Assembly: GCA_018820855.1 (NCBI GenBank)
Contig: JAHJNL010000022.1
Span: forward strand, 62,001-126,000
Length of the DNA: 64,000 nt
Reading direction: 5' to 3'
Source: Pseudomonadota bacterium
GTDB taxonomy: Bacteria > Desulfobacterota > Desulfobulbia > Desulfobulbales > Desulfocapsaceae
Below the pieces are notes generated by a model. The model was not told where the DNA came from. It saw only the letters and a program-made list of their open reading frames with translations, and did no database searches. The first letter of the stretch is position 1. The number at the start of each line of letters is the position of its first letter. Shown here one piece after another: positions 61,796-64,000 of this stretch. A program made the position numbers and the translations under genes.

Positions 61796-62047
61796 ATGAA
61801 ACAAGAATCGTCTTCGATATGTGTACATTCCGCAAAAGATTTCATAAAACAGGGAAAAGCTATTACCAAACTGGCAAAGAAACAAGGCCTCGTCGCCATC
61901 ACCAACCGGCTGTCTCTCTTTATTGACGGCAAACCATGCCGCAGGTGGTGGTTTGCTGACAAAAAAACCAACCTCTTGCTTTCCGTAGAATATGGGTTGA
62001 TCGACAAAGAGGCCATCCACTTTCTCACCAACGAAATTCGGGAATAA
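61796..62047 (+). CDS. Small protein of unknown function (83 aa)
   Basis: A soluble, basic 83-residue protein with no signal peptide that I do not recognise. It opens MKQESSSICVHSAKDFIKQG and contains ITNRLSLFIDGKPCRRWWFA and a helix near LIDKEAIHFLTNEI. A strong AGGAGGAG precedes the ATG and a terminator follows, so it is almost surely a real gene. The RRWWF segment looks like a nucleic-acid or lipid contact, but this is a guess. Probably co-transcribed with the CBS gene. Confidence 0.75.
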   Translation: MKQESSSICVHSAKDFIKQGKAITKLAKKQGLVAITNRLSLFIDGKPCRRWWFADKKTNLLLSVEYGLIDKEAIHFLTNEIRE

Positions 62048-62063
62048 ATCATAACAATTTTCC

Positions 62064-62099
62064 AGAGCACGGCTCCTCTGTGAGCTGTGCTCTTTTTTT
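62064..62099 (+). terminator. Rho-independent terminator after the 83-aa gene
   Basis: AGAGCACGGCTC (62064-62075) pairs with GAGCTGTGCTCT (62082-62093) with one mismatch and a 6-base loop, followed by a run of seven T (62093-62099). Confidence 0.88.
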
Positions 62100-62120
62100 C
62101 CTGTCTCTCAAAAGAAGTTC

Positions 62121-62149
62121 TTGTCTTTCCATTTTTCTTTTGTTATAAA
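62121..62149 (+). promoter_or_regulatory. Sigma70-type promoter of the rpsA unit
   Basis: TTGTCT (62121-62126), 17 bp, TATAAA (62144-62149). Transcription would begin near 62156, leaving about 22 bases before the GTG of the leader reading frame. Confidence 0.65.
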
Positions 62150-62177
62150 ATAGGATTTTTATCAGAAGGAGGTTGCA

Positions 62178-62306
62178 GTGTCGGACTGTAGCCTCTCTTT
62201 TTTTTATAGGTCGATGAATGAGCCTGTTGACTCACCAACAACACCATCGATAAACCTTAAACCTCAACACCTGGCTTTCGGGCCGCAAGAAGAGCAAACC
62301 CCATGA
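62178..62306 (+). CDS. Leader reading frame coupled to rpsA (42 aa)
   Basis: A GTG at 62178-62180 lies 5 bp after a strong AAGGAGG. The frame reads MSDCSLSFFYRSMNEPVDSP and then a low-complexity stretch rich in Pro, Gln and Thr, ending at TGA 62304-62306. This stop overlaps the rpsA start codon as ATGA (62303-62306). rpsA itself has only a weak GAAGAG ahead of its ATG, so ribosomes leaving this frame could supply it. No known family. The alternative is chance: the strong site might be an artefact and the frame not translated. Confidence 0.5.
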   Translation: MSDCSLSFFYRSMNEPVDSPTTPSINLKPQHLAFGPQEEQTP

Positions 62307-64000
62307 CAGAGGAACTTAAACAAACAACCCAGAACGACAGCAGCGAAGAGATGAGTTTTGCAGAACTCTTTGAAATGGAAGAAAACAACAAAGTGGTCAA
62401 AGTCGGAGACGTGACCATGGGTACCGTTATCGGTACTGTGGACGATTATGTCCTTGTTGATGTTGGTGATAAAGCGGAAAGCTACATTGCCAAGTCCCAA
62501 TTCCTGCTGGAAGAAGGCGCCGAAATCAAAATCGGCGACACATTTGAAGTATTTGTAGAACGCCGCAAAGACGAGGGCGGACTCCTACTGTCACGGGAAC
62601 AGGCAATTGCCATCAAAGTATGGGAAGACATTGCCAAGATTCAGGAAGAAGACGGCACCATTGAAGGTAAAGTGGAAAGCCGCGTCAAAGGCGGTATGTC
62701 TGTTAATATCGGCGTCCCAGCCTTCCTTCCTTACTCTCAGATCGACCTGCGCCCGGTCAAAGATCTCGATGCCCTTATTGGGGAATCCTTCGATTTCAAG
62801 ATCCTCAAGTTCAACCGCAAGCGCAACAACGTTGTTATTTCCCGTCGAGCCATCCTTGAGGATGCCCGCGCCGAACTTCGCGAGAAAATGCGCTCCATCC
62901 TTGAAGAAGGACAGATCATCAAGGGAGCCATTACCAATATTACCGATTACGGCCTTTTCATCGACATGGGCGGCATGGACGGCCTCTGTCATATCACCGA
63001 CCTCTCCTGGGGACGAGTTTCCCATCCGGCCAAGCTCTATAAAGTTGGCCAGGAGCTTGAGGTCAAGGTCCTTAAATACGATAAAGAACACGACAGGGTA
63101 TCCCTGGGTGTAAAACAGCTGAAGGCTGATCCATGGGCCACTGTTGCTGACCGCTATCCCGTTGGCGAGAAAACCACCGGTAAGGTTGTCTCTATTACTG
63201 ACTACGGTGTTTTCGTAGAACTGGAAGAGGGTGTTGAAGGATTGATCCATGTCTCTGAAATGACCTGGTCCAAGAAACCCCGCCACCCATCCAAAATGGT
63301 TACCGTGGGCGACGAGTTGGAAATCATGGTACTCAACATTGAGCCGGAAACCAAACGCATCTCACTGGGTATGAAACAACTGCTTCCCAACCCATGGGAT
63401 CTGGTCACCGAAAACTACCCCGTCGGCTCCGTTATTGAAGGCAAGGTCAAAAACATCACAGACTTCGGTATCTTTATCGGGATTGAAGAGGGCATCGATG
63501 GACTCATTCATGTCTCCGACCTTTCCTGGACTGAACGGATCAAGCATCCCTCCGAGAAATACTCCAAGGGAGAGACCATCCAGGCAGTTGTCCTGAAGAT
63601 CGACAAGGCAAACGAACGCTTCTCTCTGGGAATTAAACAGCTTGAGCCCGACCCATGGCAGGCAGCCTACAACAACTATCCTTCCGGTACCATCATTGAA
63701 GGACAGATCACCAATGTCACCGACTTTGGCGTATTTGTTCAGCTGGAAGAGGGAATTGAAGGCCTCGTGCACGTCTCTGAAATCTCCAAAGACAAGATCA
63801 AAACACCTGTCGGCATGTACCAGGTAGGCGACACCTTGAAGGCCATCGTCATCAACGTATCAGCCAAGGACAGAAAGATCGGTCTCTCCATCAAGACTCT
63901 TGAGGAAGACGGAGAAGAAGGTGCCGCAGAGAACTACGCCAAAAAGAAGAAAGAGGCAGAAGCTGCCGCTCCTTCGACCTTTGGCGATCTCCTCAAAGCC
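62303..64000 (+). CDS. rpsA: 30S ribosomal protein S1 (3' end beyond the window)
   Basis: The largest ribosomal protein, which holds mRNA on the 30S subunit. Its 566 visible codons contain six S1/OB repeats; the first two are diverged, and repeats 3-6 share the GxVxxITDYGLFIDM-type core followed by GLCHITDLSW, GLIHVSEMTW, GLIHVSDLSW and GLVHVSEIS. The visible end, STFGDLLKA, is typical of the last residues of S1 proteins, so only a few codons are missing. The N-terminus is acidic (SSEEMSFAELFEMEENNK). It has a weak ribosome site and overlaps a leader frame by ATGA. Confidence 0.97.
   Translation, partial: MTEELKQTTQNDSSEEMSFAELFEMEENNKVVKVGDVTMGTVIGTVDDYVLVDVGDKAESYIAKSQFLLEEGAEIKIGDTFEVFVERRKDEGGLLLSREQAIAIKVWEDIAKIQEEDGTIEGKVESRVKGGMSVNIGVPAFLPYSQIDLRPVKDLDALIGESFDFKILKFNRKRNNVVISRRAILEDARAELREKMRSILEEGQIIKGAITNITDYGLFIDMGGMDGLCHITDLSWGRVSHPAKLYKVGQELEVKVLKYDKEHDRVSLGVKQLKADPWATVADRYPVGEKTTGKVVSITDYGVFVELEEGVEGLIHVSEMTWSKKPRHPSKMVTVGDELEIMVLNIEPETKRISLGMKQLLPNPWDLVTENYPVGSVIEGKVKNITDFGIFIGIEEGIDGLIHVSDLSWTERIKHPSEKYSKGETIQAVVLKIDKANERFSLGIKQLEPDPWQAAYNNYPSGTIIEGQITNVTDFGVFVQLEEGIEGLVHVSEISKDKIKTPVGMYQVGDTLKAIVINVSAKDRKIGLSIKTLEEDGEEGAAENYAKKKKEAEAAAPSTFGDLLKA

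Noticed and set aside
1-64000. tRNA, rRNA and mobile-element scan
   Set aside because: I found no clover-leaf with a GGTTCGAATCC-type arm, no ribosomal RNA core sequence, no transposase and no terminal inverted repeats pairing around a gene.

Overview
The window looks like a chromosomal segment of an anaerobic, Gram-negative Desulfobulbales-type bacterium (Desulfobacterota, formerly Deltaproteobacteria). This is inferred from gene families: a split-Soret cytochrome c, a yedF and LysR pair of the selenium-metabolism type, an Fo operon atpZ-atpI-atpB-atpE separated from the F1 genes, BamD, a PilT-family ATPase, FapA/DUF342 and many PAS/hybrid sensor kinases. Coding density is high and base use is fairly even. 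I saw no tRNA, rRNA, CRISPR array, prophage or intact insertion sequence. The window is mostly housekeeping and signalling DNA, with one degraded gene and a few doubtful short reading frames.

Layout. 1-4420 (minus strand): 5' end of rimO, a nucleoside phosphorylase-like gene, the Fo genes of ATP synthase and hemL. 5069-7234 (plus): trxA-trxB-bamD behind a good sigma70-type promoter, followed by a perfect hairpin and a broken gene. 7717-12854: ccdA with a one-cysteine thioredoxin-like lipoprotein, an exported acetolactate decarboxylase, an MltF-like lytic transglycosylase and two small unknown genes. 12972-19239 (minus): a large hybrid sensor kinase, rmuC and an ExeA-type ATPase. 19585-22178 (plus): a partner-switching module made of a solute-binding sensor fused to a PP2C phosphatase, an RsbW-like kinase and a STAS antagonist. 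22204-31524 (minus): an antiporter carrying two Usp domains, clpA, clpS, holA and a large exported protein of unknown function. 31831-34786: an EamA transporter, a degenerate rubrerythrin, an ACT protein and a CDF transporter.

35520-38593 holds a Tat-exported split-Soret cytochrome c divergent from a RegB/RegA (PrrB/PrrA) redox two-component pair. 38624-45762 carries an exported YyaL/DUF255 protein, a cardiolipin synthase, a PilZ protein and an MscS-family channel. 45984-51044 (plus) is a PAS sensor kinase followed by nifM, FapA/DUF342 and a CBS-ACT protein. 51052-53946 is a CCG-domain iron-sulfur protein, yedF and a divergent LysR regulator. The rest holds a coiled-coil membrane protein, ilvD, a PilT-family ATPase, a zinc-ribbon protein, a bifunctional aldolase/dehydrogenase, a CBS protein, a small unknown gene and rpsA.

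Most worth a second look: (1) the 813-residue exported protein at 29083-31524, whose C-terminal part has an RGHSYW / SLGSCGG pair resembling the His/Cys dyad of clan CD (caspase/gingipain-like) peptidases; (2) a 42-codon reading frame with a strong ribosome site whose stop overlaps the rpsA start as ATGA; (3) the RegBA pair beside a split-Soret cytochrome; (4) a nifM gene with no other nif gene in view. Starts were chosen from ribosome-binding sites, signal peptides and motifs. All functional calls are from motif reading alone, without a database search.
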